From: Ectobius pallidus
Lineage: Eukaryota; Arthropoda; Insecta; Blattodea; Ectobiidae
Direction of reading: 5' to 3'
Assembly: GCA_964059195.1 (NCBI GenBank)
Contig: CAXKWD010000002.1
Location: forward strand, 154,583,042-154,647,041
Length of the DNA stretch: 64,000 bases
Below are positions 1 through 11,517 of the stretch, one piece after another; the first letter of the stretch is position 1; each line of letters begins with the position of its first letter. The notes under the pieces are model-generated. The model made no database searches, was not told the DNA's origin, and saw only the letters and a program-made list of their open reading frames with translations. The translations under genes and the position numbers were made by a program.

Positions 1-170
1 TGCAATATTTCAACAATTTGAATGTTTTAAGAACTTTTACATGATAGTCCACTCATATTTAAGTTTTTATAGTCTCACATGTCATCTGTTCGCACCTTAG
101 GATGCACCATGCTGTGGTGACTGAGACCCACCCCTTATATATATTATGGGCCTATATGTATATGTATATT

Positions 171-448
171 TGACCGCCTGATTGGTCTCGTGGTTAGCGT
201 TGCTGGCCACGGATCCGTAGGCCCGGGTTCGATTCTCGGTACCTCCTTGGATTTTTCTGAGGTAGGGAGGTCTGGAACAGGGTGAACTCAGCCTCATGAT
301 ACAAATTGAGGAGCTACTTGATAGAAAAGTATCGGCTCCGGTCAGACCACATGCCCCCCAATCCTGCCATCTGCCTGTGGCAGATGACGCAGCGGTCGGG
401 TGGTAGGCCAAGTCCCTTCAGGGATCTAGCGCCACGGAGTTTAGTTTA
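171..448 (+). repeat. tRNA-derived SINE
   Basis: The head (171-243) resembles a tRNA gene with RNA polymerase III box A-like (TGGTCTCGTGGTTAGC) and box B-like (GGTTCGATTCT) sequences. A non-tRNA body follows and ends in GGAGTTTAGTTT. The same body, without the tRNA head, recurs inverted at 39869-40016 with a clean target duplication, which shows that this is a mobile SINE and not a tRNA gene. Confidence 0.8.
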
Positions 449-811
449 TATGTGTATTTACACATGCATATATATACGAAGCAAGGTGTCTTCCCACACG
501 CTTTAGTATTAATTTCCTTGGATTGTTAGTCAGATATTGTTTTCCAATTTCTCTTTGTTTTCCTCTTTCTCTTTCTTTCTCTAAATTGGCCTCAAATACC
601 TCTATATTTTGTTTTATCCTGTTTCTCTATTTCCTAACTCTTTCCTTTGAACTCTTTTCGAACTACAAGCCAAATAGAATATCTTTCGTTTATGCATAAT
701 TTTACGCAATTTTGATTAAATGCTGGTACTAAATAATAAGGCCTATATTAATTATATATTTATTTTCATGAGACAAACAATTATTTTATTAATTATTGAA
801 TTGTACATTTA
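449..811. other. No gene recognised
   Basis: AT-rich sequence with no convincing coding region or repeat structure. One TAGGCCTA palindrome lies at 810-817, next to the hAT element. Confidence 0.5.
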
Positions 812-819
812 GGCCTATA

Positions 820-989
820 CAGTGGTGCAGTCAGGATTTTAATCTGGGGTTGCTAAAACTTAAAATGCATGCTAATAAAATTTAATAAGATAATTTATTA
901 TAAGCTGGGTGCATAGGACTAATTTTTCAATTTTCTTTACAACCCATTCTTATTCAATGACGTTACTATCCTATTGCAAACATCATTAA

Positions 990-1046
<57 letters not shown>

Positions 1047-1773
1047 CATTACCTTCATCAGCATCAAATTGGATATCAACACATATTTCCATATCACCTG
1101 TTGTTTATAAAAAGTTTGATATTCCATTTTTAACACATCACAATTTAAAGCATTTCATTCAACTTTTGAAATTTATAGTTATCGTACCATTAGGTCTAAT
1201 CAGAACTGAATCTGCTCCCCCATAGTATTTTATTATGTGTCTTTAAAGTGATCGTATAAAGCACTGTAAAAAGTGAGTGTTTAAAAAACAGCTTTAAGAC
1301 AATCTAGTCATTGAATGATGGATTGACGGAGAATATAGCACTGGTTGTTGTTACTGCAGTAATGTACAGAACTAAACAAACTACCGGTAAATTGTTTCAA
1401 CTTCTGTGATGACTTGAAATTATTGCTATTATGGTACAGAAGTTTTTAACATATTCTGCCAGTATGAATTCTGTAGCAAACATGGTGCAGTGGGATTTGG
1501 ACTTGATTCAGCAAATGTAAAGCGAGGCTGCAAACTAATGCATTTGAAATCGATATAGAATTTCTGTTATGTACGGCAAAAATTAATTATTATTAGTCCA
1601 ATTAAGAATTTCAAACACTGTGAAACATTTTAAATAATCTTGCATTCTTATCAGTTATCACTAATTTAACTTAAGTGAAAGTGGTAAACTAAAGAACAAA
1701 TCATTCTGATCTTGGGGGGGGGGGGCTTTAGCCCCCTTAGTGCCCCCCATCCCCCCCAATGGCTGCACCACTG
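820..1773. mobile_element. Non-autonomous hAT-type element
   Basis: The ends are inverted: CAGTGGTGCAGTCA at the left and TGGCTGCACCACTG at the right. They are flanked by near-identical 8-bp direct repeats, GGCCTATA (812-819) and GGCCTATG (1774-1781). CAG...CTG ends with an 8-bp duplication are diagnostic of hAT elements. The interior has no transposase; it holds an ATT microsatellite and a G/C-rich right subterminal tract (about 1712-1758). Confidence 0.85.
991..1046. repeat. (ATT)n microsatellite
   Basis: About 18 uninterrupted ATT units inside the hAT element. The leucine-rich open frame over it is an artefact. Confidence 0.95.
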
Positions 1774-1781
1774 GGCCTATG

Positions 1782-2800
1782 TATATGAAATCGGTTTCAG
1801 AACTCAAATAGGCCTAACTGTAGGCCTATCAAAAAGGCAAATTCATATTTTATTCCAAGGCAGTAAAAGTGTTTACATATTTTTTAAGGAAATAATTGTT
1901 CTTTTGGTGAAAATAGTTTTGCAATCATTAGAACTCATGACTAACCTTACTTCCACAAGGTAACAAAGAAATCCACCAGCTCTTTGTAATTAAATAAAAA
2001 CTTTTGGAAGTTTTTTGTTACGTATGTTACATTTATGACTATGACAACTTAATATGCATTTTAAAATAAACTCACAGGATGGATTAAGATGAAATGCAGG
2101 TCACATATAGAGCAAAAGACACCGTTAACAATGACCTGAGCAGAACTTGTCTCTGCTGGTTCTGTACAAGCTGTCTAGCCAACTAAAAAATATGTTCATT
2201 AAAGATAACAGAGCAAGTTCAAAGAGTGCCAACTTTAACTCCATATTTCTTAAAGTAATTCTTCATATTATGTTTTTGGTACTTTGTATAATAAAATATA
2301 GGTCTTCAAGAAATGTTTGCTGCAAAAATTAACATTGTACACCAAATAATAAAAATTACCCCTCATGTCCACTTTCTCATGGAATGGCCCAGAAGTGATT
2401 TTGATTTTTTGCGTTATTTACTTTGTGTACAATTATTACAGAAAACTGATTTTTCATAATACTCCCATTAAGTAGGAGTTTATTTTAGGGAAAGGTTAAG
2501 AAAACATGTAAGTTCTTTAACAAAATAATACTGTTCAGTTTCGTAAAGAGACATTTTAAATTTCTTGTTCATAACAGTCTAAATATAGGCTATATGTTAG
2601 CTAAGAAGATTCATAAGACGTTAACACCAAAGGTAATTTTTTTAAGTAAACTTTTAAAAGTTACAGCTTTCATTATCTAGTCTTCCAAGTAACAATGTGC
2701 ACTTATGTTTTGCGTTGGTTTATATAGCCTTCATCTAGGCCTAATAATTATAAAACTTACATGGCTTTCACTTACAATAAGTTCATTCTCATTTTAATTT
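1782..2800. other. No gene recognised
   Basis: AT-rich, with only short frames and no domain I recognise. It carries TAGGCCTA at 1809, 1821 and 2736. Confidence 0.5.
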
Positions 2801-2801
2801 A

Positions 2802-3010
2802 GGCCTGGGCAACGTTGTCAGTGTGGCCCTGACTTTCTGTACCCAAAGTCGTGGGTTTGATACCGACCGAAGTTGATGGCATTTATATGTGCATAAATGT
2901 GACTATGGTATATATAAATTTAACGGCATGTGGAAGAACTCCTTACTGCACACTGATGACGGTCAGTGGCCTAATATTCAATACACCCCGTCATTCAATA
3001 ACCATCAGAG
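2802..3010 (+). repeat. tRNA-like SINE
   Basis: The head GGGCAACGTTGTCAGTGTGG...GGGTTTGATACCGACC resembles tRNA boxes A and B. The tail (CCCGTCATTCAATAACCA) resembles the tail of the SINE at 26095-26200 (CTGTCGTTAAATAACCA), so the two look like members of one family. Exact ends are not resolved. Confidence 0.55.
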
Positions 3011-3425
3011 CAGAGTGCGAATTAACAGGGGGAAGAGGGGGAATTCCCTGACTGGTAAAACTGTTTCTGTAGCAGATTACAGCAATATTTTTCTCTATCA
3101 GGTAAAATTATTGTCCTCCGTAAATCATATCACAGCCATTTCATAATTATGGGTGGGACATTCTAGCAAATTATAAAAACTATTTTTGTTATATATCATA
3201 AATAATAAAATAGAATTGGTTCTTCACATTCTGTCAAATTTACAATTCCTTCTCCTCCACACTACATGCAAAGCATTATTTAAAATTTATTTTAAATATT
3301 TTAAATTTGTTTTTCAAAATCTATTACGGGTGGGACATAATTTGGACACTGATTTTAATGATTTAAAACAAAAGTTCATTTGCTGTTCTGCTTTTACTAT
3401 TAGGGTCTTAGTGTTATTATTAAGT
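3011..3425. other. No gene recognised
   Basis: AT-rich sequence between the SINE and the hAT element. No coding region supported. Confidence 0.5.
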
Positions 3426-3433
3426 GCCAGTAT

Positions 3434-3977
3434 CAGGGGCGTATTCAGAGGGGGGGCTGAGGGGGCTGCAGCCTCCCCCCCCCCCCCGAAACGTTAACTA
3501 ATGCTAATATGTTGCACATAAGGGCACTTTAATTTCACAGATAGTAGACAATTTAATGGCATATCTTGACTCATAAAAGGTTTGGAATTTTATTCTTTGC
3601 TAGTAATTTTTAAGAAATTTTCATTTTTCCGTTATACTTTCCCTATTTTGCCTTCAGAATGAACTTTTCCAAAATTACAGACAAAGCGATTCCTTAGCTA
3701 TGAGACATTCGTTAATATAGTCAACATAACAATAATAGAAAACATAAGAATTCATATAAAATACTTAAATACTTTTTATTTCTTATAATACTACTGTATA
3801 TTCCTTTTTTAAATATGTATTTAGAAATTTTGTCATATTTTCAATGTTTAATGTCATATTTTCATCAATTGAAGGCCAGTTTCAGGCATTTTTAGATCAT
3901 CAACTTCTGAGTCCTAGTGATAATAGTGTTAGGACTATCACAGCCCCTCCCGAAAATAAATTTTGGATACGCCCCTG
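3434..3977. mobile_element. hAT MITE, perfect 8-bp duplication
   Basis: Termini CAGGGGCGTATTCAGA and TTGGATACGCCCCTG are inverted repeats. The 8-bp duplication GCCAGTAT is exact at 3426-3433 and 3978-3985. At 544 bp without coding capacity this is a non-autonomous hAT element. A homopolymer-rich G/C segment near the left end (3451-3487) resembles that in the element at 820-1773. Confidence 0.9.
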
Positions 3978-4014
3978 GCCAGTATGGTACTTTATGAGAT
4001 TGTGTGGGGGACGA

Positions 4015-4110
4015 AGAAATATCCGTCCGTCTGTTTGTCTGTCTGTGCGTCTGTACGCACCATAACTCAAATACGCTTTTTTGGATTTTCATGAAACTTG
4101 GAAAGCACAT
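4015..4110 (+). repeat. GTCTGTCTG-containing dispersed repeat fragment
   Basis: Contains CCGTCCGTCTGTTTGTCTGT. Related GTCTG/GACAG tracts in similar surroundings occur at 15379-15411, 36228-36272 and 60905-60912. Translations look like cysteine- and serine-rich peptides, but there is no evidence of a protein. Confidence 0.5.
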
Positions 4111-6127
4111 TTATAATGTCCATGGGAAGAACCCTTATTGATATTGAACAGCGTGTTAAATGTGTTAAACATTTTAATAGGCCTCAGGTTATGTAGTTTA
4201 CTTTTGATAGTAGATTTTAATATTTAATTCTTTTTTAAGTAGTTCAATGTTCTGAAAATAAGGTTTTAGTAGGCTACCTTGAAAGTCCAAACTTAGACCT
4301 AATTTATTTTCAAATTGAGGTTTAGGTTTTCTTTGATAATAACTGTGTTTTTATAATAAAATTATAAACAGTTTTACAGAAATTAAAAAAAAAAATTGTT
4401 CAGACTCCCCAGTATTGGAGATTTGTCAAACCCGCCAAGGGCGCAGAAGGACCTTGCTACGGCCCTGATCATCATACATTCTTTCATTTTTCGAAGACTA
4501 TGAACACAGTATGTATGATCATGTGACATGTTCATTTGTGCACTATGCATGGTGATATCTGAAAAAAAAATCACGTAAGTTACCGTACCTTACAGCAATA
4601 CAATTATTGTTACAGGGGTAGGTTAAATAAAGTTCAATATAAACTTTCCCCTTATTTTGCTTTTAAACTTTATTATACATAGGCTATTGCTATGACCAAA
4701 ATCTCGTGACTTGATTGACAGGTTTTCAATCTTGACTTACTGGAGAGATAAAGAAAACTATAAACCTAAATTTGTCCGGGGTGTAGTTTCAATTCAACGC
4801 AATATGGCAGGGTCCCTCAAAAGAGCCTATATGATTATTCTGGGGGATTTTCAATCTCATGACTTGCTATTCTTGTATACCAGGAGTCATTTCTCCGAGT
4901 GATAGGCCTAGTATTACAGGTTATGTTTGGGTTTATAAAAGCTAGGCGTATCATGTATTTTCTGATTTTACTTGTGTTTTGAACACTTCATGAACAAATG
5001 GTTTCTATAGAATGAGAAGAACTTTAGCCAGAAGATAGCCTAAGTCGTTTTAAAACTTTTCCTGTGAATAAACATAGCAAGTTATCATGTAAATTATCCC
5101 AATTTCATAGACTATGGTAGGCATTTACCTGAATCATTTAATCTTGAGTTTGTGGGGATAGAATCTGCCAATGGGTTTCCATCATCGAAAATTCCCATAT
5201 TGTGTCGTTCCTTTGGTGGGGGTCTCTTCAGTTGCCTTTTCATAAAGTGTTCAGGGAATTCAAAAATCGTAGGTACGGTACTGCATTCGACAGCACAAGT
5301 CTCTTGTCATTGTTGATCACTAGATACTTATCCTCGAAGTGCCATGAACACAAGAGGTTTTCAAAGGGAACCTGCAATGAAAGAAAACACCGTACCACGT
5401 GTTACCATACGTTCCCTTACCAGGCAGACAAAAACTGGTTAACCATACAACCAGTGTAATCGTGTGAAGAAACTTTACCTGAAAAATGATGTATCATTTC
5501 TGTCCTCTCTTCTGTTCGTACAATTATATGACGCACACACAGCAGGCATATTTTTTACCCAAAGTATCCACACAAATGAAATCAAAACACATATAACGAA
5601 AGAAGACTATACGAGTAACAGGTGGCTTAAAACATGGTGGCTATGTTTCACGAAGGCACCACCCAGAGCGCTGTAATGGACACAACAGCCACTCTATAAT
5701 CTATTCTAGCTCGGTTAAAACTTGCTTAATTCCACAGATACTTGAAGACTAGCTATGCAGGTATCTTTGAATGCCCAGTTTGTCTTTACAATTTCATTAT
5801 ATTTATGATTGGCATCGAAGAGAGATCATTTTTCGCGATTTACATTAACTGAACAGATTGGATTTCTAGGTCATCGGCGAATAGGATAACCCCCGCCTTA
5901 TGGATTGGATGTATTCTGTGGTGTGATGCTACTAAAGAAGGAATGACAGCATGAAACAATTACGAGTGTTACATCCATAATGTTATCGGAAATTCAATTC
6001 CCCAATGTGAAAGTACACTTCAGATGACAGAAGAATAAAAATTAAATAGAATGTAACGTATATACATTAAGGGGTGGTATGCGTCATATGCTTCCCTATA
6101 CTACCAGTTTGCCGGTTCCTTGAATGG
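4111..6127. other. No gene recognised
   Basis: Two kilobases without a supported gene. Open frames such as 5202-5459 and 5464-5676 show no recognisable domain and sit in AT-rich sequence. TAGGCCTA occurs at 4903. Confidence 0.45.
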
Positions 6128-7111
6128 TTACGGGTCAATCCATATGAAATCATCCAATAATAAAATAATTTGTTGCTGACCTATTTTATTTTATTTTTAA
6201 GTATATATTTTCAGTTTCTATGTGTATCTGGGAGTACAAAACAATTTTTATCACTAATGCTTCGGCAACTAGTGGCCATTTTGCTTAGAAGGATCTGTCA
6301 TTTTTGGCATTTTCAAAGGTTAGCGGTAAGTTAAATAACTATTTTATTTAAGAAGATATCAACTTGAAGTAAAAACCATCTTAATCTACAAGAAACATTC
6401 TACAATTCATGTTATGACCAAAAATTTGTTAGGTCTTAAGGAAATAATCTAAAACTTTATTAGAAAATGCAGTTCCGATTAGAAAAAATTAACAACTTTA
6501 TAAAACTTTTTTTCATAGAAGGGATGAAAACACATGTTTCATATTTTCCCCCCACAAAGATATAGTAGATCACTAGATGCTAGTAAAATTTGAGATCATT
6601 TATATAAATCCTTTAGGTTTTATGAGTCTTCAAATATCGAGATTTTGCAAAATTGTTGATTTTCAGATTAAAATATCTCAAATGGGACTGAACAGAAAAA
6701 TCTGAAATTTTCTCAAAATATTCCTCTAGTGGCTATTAATCAACATATAAAATTTCATCACTGTGTTCTGACCAGAAGTATTTTATTTTTAATAAAGAAA
6801 ATGCTAAAAAATAACACTGTAAAATGAGCGAATAACAGTGTTAAAATACAATAAAAATTGTCAAAAATAATATAATTATTTGTTGTTACTGGTAAAATTA
6901 AATATGTCATAAAACTAACATATTAAATGTTCCATGATAGTAGTCATAGTGATCAATACTCCAGCAGAAGGAGACCATATTGCCACATTTGCTGAGCAAG
7001 CCAGAATATGCCGACTTGAAAAAGGCAAGTCTCTGCAGACTCCTCTGTAGCTCCTTTGTTCAGTAATCAGTAGCTGTGCTGGACTGAAGATATAAAAAAG
7101 TAGCCCCTTCA

Positions 7112-7384
7112 GTTAAAAAAATTGTTTATTTTAGCGATGGAGATGGTAGCCAGTACAAAAACAAAAATAACTTTTTGAATATTTGCAATCACTTTGAAGC
7201 TGAATAGCATTTTTTTGCCACTTCTAATGGAAAGAATGCTTGCTATGGGTTTGGAGGAGGTACAAAGAGGGCTGTCTCGATGGCTAATTTGCAAAGACCA
7301 TATTTGGACCAGATACCTTCAGCAGAAGAAGTGTTCAAATTTTGTTCTGAAGAAATTAAAGGTATTTCCTATACACTTGTATAA
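7112..7384 (+). pseudogene. Transposase fragment of element A (T family)
   Basis: One frame of 90 codons with a single internal TAG, where the relative has tryptophan. It aligns closely with residues 436-526 of the protein at 61911-64000: YFSDG..QYKN, N-F-LN-C, HFFATS-GK-AC, GG-KR and LQRPY-DQI are shared in order. The aspartate of the relative's CDGLGG motif is tyrosine here, so this copy lacks a probable catalytic residue as well as most of the protein. It occupies the only unpaired part of the foldback-like element. Confidence 0.85.
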
Positions 7385-7811
7385 ACATTTTTTAAACCTT
7401 TGGCTCAGCTGTGGAACAAACTTCTAGCATCATAAGGTGTTACATTCACTCAAAAAAGTGATATTTATGGTGAACACAATATCTCTATTTTGCCCAAATT
7501 TGAAATAAGACCTTTCGAAGTAAAGGACATTGTTGCCTGCATTATGATCAGAACTGGTGGTTTGGTGAAATTCATATTTTTTTAAGTGAAGGGGCAACTT
7601 TTTTGTTATTTTCAGTCAAGCACAGCTACTGATTACTGAACAAAGGAGGTACAGAGGAGTCTTTATTGCTCAGCAAATGTGGCAGTATGGTCTCCTTCTG
7701 CTGGAGTATTGATCACAATGACTACTACCATGGAACATTTAATATGAAGATATATAAGCATTCATGAACCACAGATTATTGTCTCTGTTGGACATTACAT
7801 GAGAATATTAT

Positions 7812-8040
7812 AGGAGAAAAATTCCTGCGGCACTGGGACTAGCACCCAGGACCTTTGGCCAATGGTTTGGCCAATTCTCTACCAACTGAGCTAAGCTGGA
7901 GCTCAATTTACAGCACCTCTCTCCTATGACTGACTGCCCTAATGGTCTACCTCACAGACAGACAAGTAATGTCATATGCAGTCCGGCTTAGCTCAGTTGG
8001 TAGAGCATTGGTATGAATTTTTCTCCTATAATATTCTTTA
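7812..8040. repeat. Two tRNA-like SINE pieces in opposite orientation
   Basis: On the minus strand, 7812-7915 has a tRNA-like layout (AGCTTAGCTCAGTTGG box A, GGTCCTGGGTGCTAGTC box B). On the plus strand, 7984-8012 repeats box A (GGCTTAGCTCAGTTGG). Both are bordered by the sequence GAATTTTTCTCCTATAATAT in mirrored orientation. They lie in the right arm of element A and have no match in the left arm, so they arrived later. Confidence 0.6.
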
Positions 8041-8867
8041 ATATGTTAGTTTTATGACATATTTAATTTTACTAGCAACAACAAAAAATTATGTTATTTT
8101 TGACAATTTTTATTGTATTTTAACACCGTTATTCGCTCATTTGACAGTGTTATTTTTTAGCATTTTCTTTATTAAAAATAAAATATTTCTGGTCAGAACA
8201 CAGTGATGAAATTTTATATGTTGATTACTAGGCACTAGAAGAACATTTTGAGAAAATTTCAGATTTTTCTGTTCAGTCCCATTTGAGATATTTTAATTTT
8301 AAAATCAACAATTTTGCAAAATCTCGATATTTGAAGACTCATAAAACGTAAAGGATTTACATAAATGATCTCAAATTTTACTAGCGTCTAGTGATCTACT
8401 ATATCTTTGTGGGGGGAAAATAATAAACATGTGTTTTCATCCCTTCTATGAAAAAAGTTTTATAAAGTTGTTAATTTTTTCTAATCGGAACTGCATTTTC
8501 TAATAAAGTTTTAGATAATTTTCTTAAGACCTAACAAATTTTCGGTCATAACATGAATTGTAGAATGTTTCTTGTAGATTAAGATGGTTTTTACTTCAAG
8601 TTGATATCTTCATAAATAAAATAGTTATTTAACTTACCGCTAACCTTTGAAAATGCCAAAAATGACAGATCCTTCTAAGCAAAATGGCCACTAGTTGCCG
8701 AAGCGTTAGTGATAAAAATGTGAAAAAAATTGTTTTGTACTCCCAGATACACATAGAAACAGAAAATATATACTTAAAAATAAAATAAAATATGTCAGCA
8801 ACACCCATTGGATGATTTCATGTGGATTGACCCTTACTGCTTTCTTGGTATTTACAAGATAACTTAA

Positions 8868-9058
8868 CCGAGCGAGGTGGCCAAGATAACGTCTTGGACT
8901 CGCATTCGGGAGGTCCCAGGTTCAAATCCCGTGGCCGGCCAATTTGAATTGGGTGTTTTCATAGTTTCACTCAGTCATGAAGGCAAATGCCGAATTGGAT
9001 ATTTACATATCATGAATCATCCTCACCATTTCATCCTGTCTCATATCCACTTAAATTA
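8868..9058 (+). repeat. tRNA-Ser-like SINE
   Basis: The head GCGAGGTGGCCAAGATAACG...GGTTCAAATCCCGTGG has box A and box B spacing like a serine-type tRNA. It continues into an unrelated body ending near CACTTAAATTAATAAATT. Fusion to a non-tRNA body argues for a SINE rather than a tRNA gene. Confidence 0.7.
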
Positions 9059-9809
9059 ATAAATTATCGGTTTAAATTTACTCCATAAAATATATGAATA
9101 ATTGACAATCAATAGTTCCACGGCCTACCCTACTGTATAGACACAGATCCCAAACTCCTGATACAGCCTTGTAGCTAAAAGAAGTATAAATACAGCTGAT
9201 TAAAAAAAACACTTAAGATAAGTCAAAGTTCTTATTTCTATCCAAACTAATGGGTTTATGCGTTAGGAATTATACTGCTAATATATATTTTTTAAATTGA
9301 TTTAAATCACACATAACTTCCTCTACTCATAATAACTTAATTTCACCAGAGAATACACGGCTGTATTGAATATTGTGCCTTCAATTGTCACAGCTTCGTT
9401 CAAAGTCCCATTATTCGTGAGGTAAGATTTAAAACCTAAGTTTGTGTACGAATGAGTGGTTTGTAACCACCCTTCAGATAATTTACTTTAGAAAATGTAT
9501 CAAATAAAGTTCTAGCTCTGAATATATTATGCCTATTATGTATTTCGTGTATAAATTTTATGCAAATTCGTTAAAGCAGTTTTTGATAAAATCACGAAAA
9601 GTGAACTAATCTTCAAGTTCCAAATGATCTATGCATGATAGTGTCAAAATTGACAAATGCTCAATAAGATACTACATATATAGAAAACTATTTACACATG
9701 GTCAATTCACATTATAAATCTGTGGTTTCGTGCATGTATCGTATGTTGCACAGCATTTATAAAAGTTTTCGTATCATGCATCAATCGTTTTTTCCTGCAT
9801 GACATTCAT
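9059..9809. other. No gene recognised
   Basis: AT-rich sequence. One stretch (9468-9600) resembles the AAGTTTCAAATAAAAG.TTTTAGCTCT segment of the dispersed repeat at 14690-15545. Confidence 0.45.
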
Positions 9810-10971
9810 GGGTCATTCCATATTAAATCAACAATTTTAAGAAAAAATTTTACCACACCATTTTTAATTTTGATGAAATTTGGTAGATGATATGTACCAG
9901 TCTTCTAAACCCCAAACCAAATCTTTTTATACATCTAAGAAATTGTACTCCTGAGATATAGGCATTTGTTTAGTACACGAACAAGCAAAAATGTAATTTC
10001 AGACTTATTTTCTGAAAGCTGTAGAATTTATATTTGAATCATTAGGATTTTCAGATAGGGCTCATTGGAAAGCTTAAAGAATGGACTTTCATTTGTGCAG
10101 AGTAAATTAGATTTAAGTTAAGTCTGAACAGAGGTTTTTGGGGCTCTAATTTTCGTTCACGAACTTTTGTTTTGCGTAATTTTAGGCATTAAAAATACAA
10201 TGAAGGATTTGGATTAACAGGCCATTTTTTTTTTCCTGTTACACTTATGCATGAGGGGTATGTGTAGGAAAAATACTGAGCTGTTACTGGTGGTCCTTCC
10301 CCCTAAAAAATTTGCTTAAACTTAGAAAAAAAAATTAAATCGTGCTTTTTTTCCGGCCCCAAAATGTAATGTGGGACAGGTGATAAAAATCTGAAAATGC
10401 CAGGATGAGAAGCCCTTATAGTGTACTTTAAAATAAAAACAAAATCATCATGTGACTCGAAGGGATGAAGGAGCTACAAGCCTTTGAAGTATCAAGAAAA
10501 CAACACTCGACCGCTACTGAAAATAGGCTAAGTAGATAGGCTAATTACCAACAAAATTTGCTTTAAATTTACATTAAATACAAGACATTTATTTAAAAAT
10601 GAGAATTTTCTGCTTTTTTGTGATATTTTCTAGGAAGTTTCCACAGTTGATTTCTTTTTAAGCTACTTTGCTGGCAATTTCAAGTACTTTATTTTGAACT
10701 ATTGTATTTAGAAGTCATTCTAATCCTGGTTTATTAGATGTAGCTACTGCATTAAACACTAAAAGCTGGATAAAGCTCTTTAAGGTTACATAAAATTAAC
10801 CTTTTCTGTATGTTAACCGTTTTCTCCATCAGGTCACAGATACACAATCCCTTTTCCCTGGCATCATTCTGCTGTACTGATCATTTTCGTAGTAGTCTTT
10901 GGCATGCTGTATGTTTATTGAAAAATCTTAATTATTGGTTGAAATGTTCAAATCAAAAGACTTACTTATCT

Positions 10972-11225
10972 TTCCTGTCATAGATTTGACTATTTTACTA
11001 ACTTTCTTTGTTAACACTGAGGGTCTAGCTTCAGCTGACAGCTTCTGCACCTTGACATGAGAAATACCAAGGACTGAACAAGCACCATTAACTGTTTCAA
11101 CAAGAATGGTTTCAGGTTCATAATATTGTCTGAGCTTTCATCTTCACCGTCAGTATCGGTATCTGTGCCTTGTTTTGGATTTTTAATTTTTTGTTTTAAA
11201 CATTTTGTGCATTTTGCCTGGGATT
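10972..11225 (-). pseudogene. N-terminal transposase relic of element B
   Basis: The minus-strand translation of 10972-11130 gives NGACSVLGISHVKVQKL followed by a Lys-rich KKVSKIVKSMT stretch. This matches the start of the element T protein (NKSLELIGESPIKKKKL...STKKIEKIVTSL) position by position. Upstream, at about 11150-11225, a degraded CKPELKLIPGK-like segment and an acidic DTDTDGEDESS run could be the remains of an N-terminal zinc-binding region. Frames are broken by stops and frameshifts. Confidence 0.7.
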
Positions 11226-11256
11226 AATTTCAGCTCAGGTTTGCACATGGAAAGTG

Positions 11257-11517
11257 TCATTGATATTTGTCTGAGAGATTTTTTAATGGGTTTTGAGTGG
11301 CCACTGTAGGGGTCACAGCAAGACCATCCATAAATATGGAAGTATCTGTCCGAAAATTCAGCCTCATGAAAAGTGCAAACATTTGTTTATCATCACAACC
11401 AATTCTAATTGAAAATAATGTGAACTCTGAAATAGTATGGAATACTGAAAACCTAGAGTAAGATAATTTACAACACACCTCTCTTTTGAAGTTGTCAATA
11501 GAACAAGAACATTCCAT
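11257..11517 (-). other. Unidentified open frame, 86 codons, in element B
   Basis: An open frame on the coding strand of the element, upstream of the N-terminal transposase relic. I see no known motif. It may be untranslated leader or a degraded extra domain. Confidence 0.25.

Larger units (their letters stand above)
6132..8833. mobile_element. Element A: long-inverted-repeat DNA transposon, TTAC duplication
   Basis: The ends GGGTCAATCCATATGAAATC and its inverted match at 8812-8833 are flanked by an exact 4-bp direct repeat TTAC (6128-6131, 8834-8837). The arms pair over roughly 1 kb (6132-7110 with 7585-8833). The right arm carries extra SINE-like sequence at about 7800-8040. The short unpaired centre holds a transposase fragment (7112-7384) homologous to the protein of element T. 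The terminal motif is shared with B (9810) and T (60913). The TTAC duplication resembles the TTAA targets of Kolobok or piggyBac, but I cannot assign a superfamily. Confidence 0.85.

Noticed and set aside
97..411. 104-codon minus-strand frame
   Set aside because: It runs antisense through a SINE and carries no known motif. Its composition follows the repeat.
974..1225. Leucine-rich frame resembling a signal peptide
   Set aside because: It is the translation of an ATT microsatellite within a hAT element.
8877..8942. Possible tRNA-Ser gene
   Set aside because: The tRNA-like part is mismatched in the stems and is fused to a SINE body. Similar fused heads occur elsewhere in the window.
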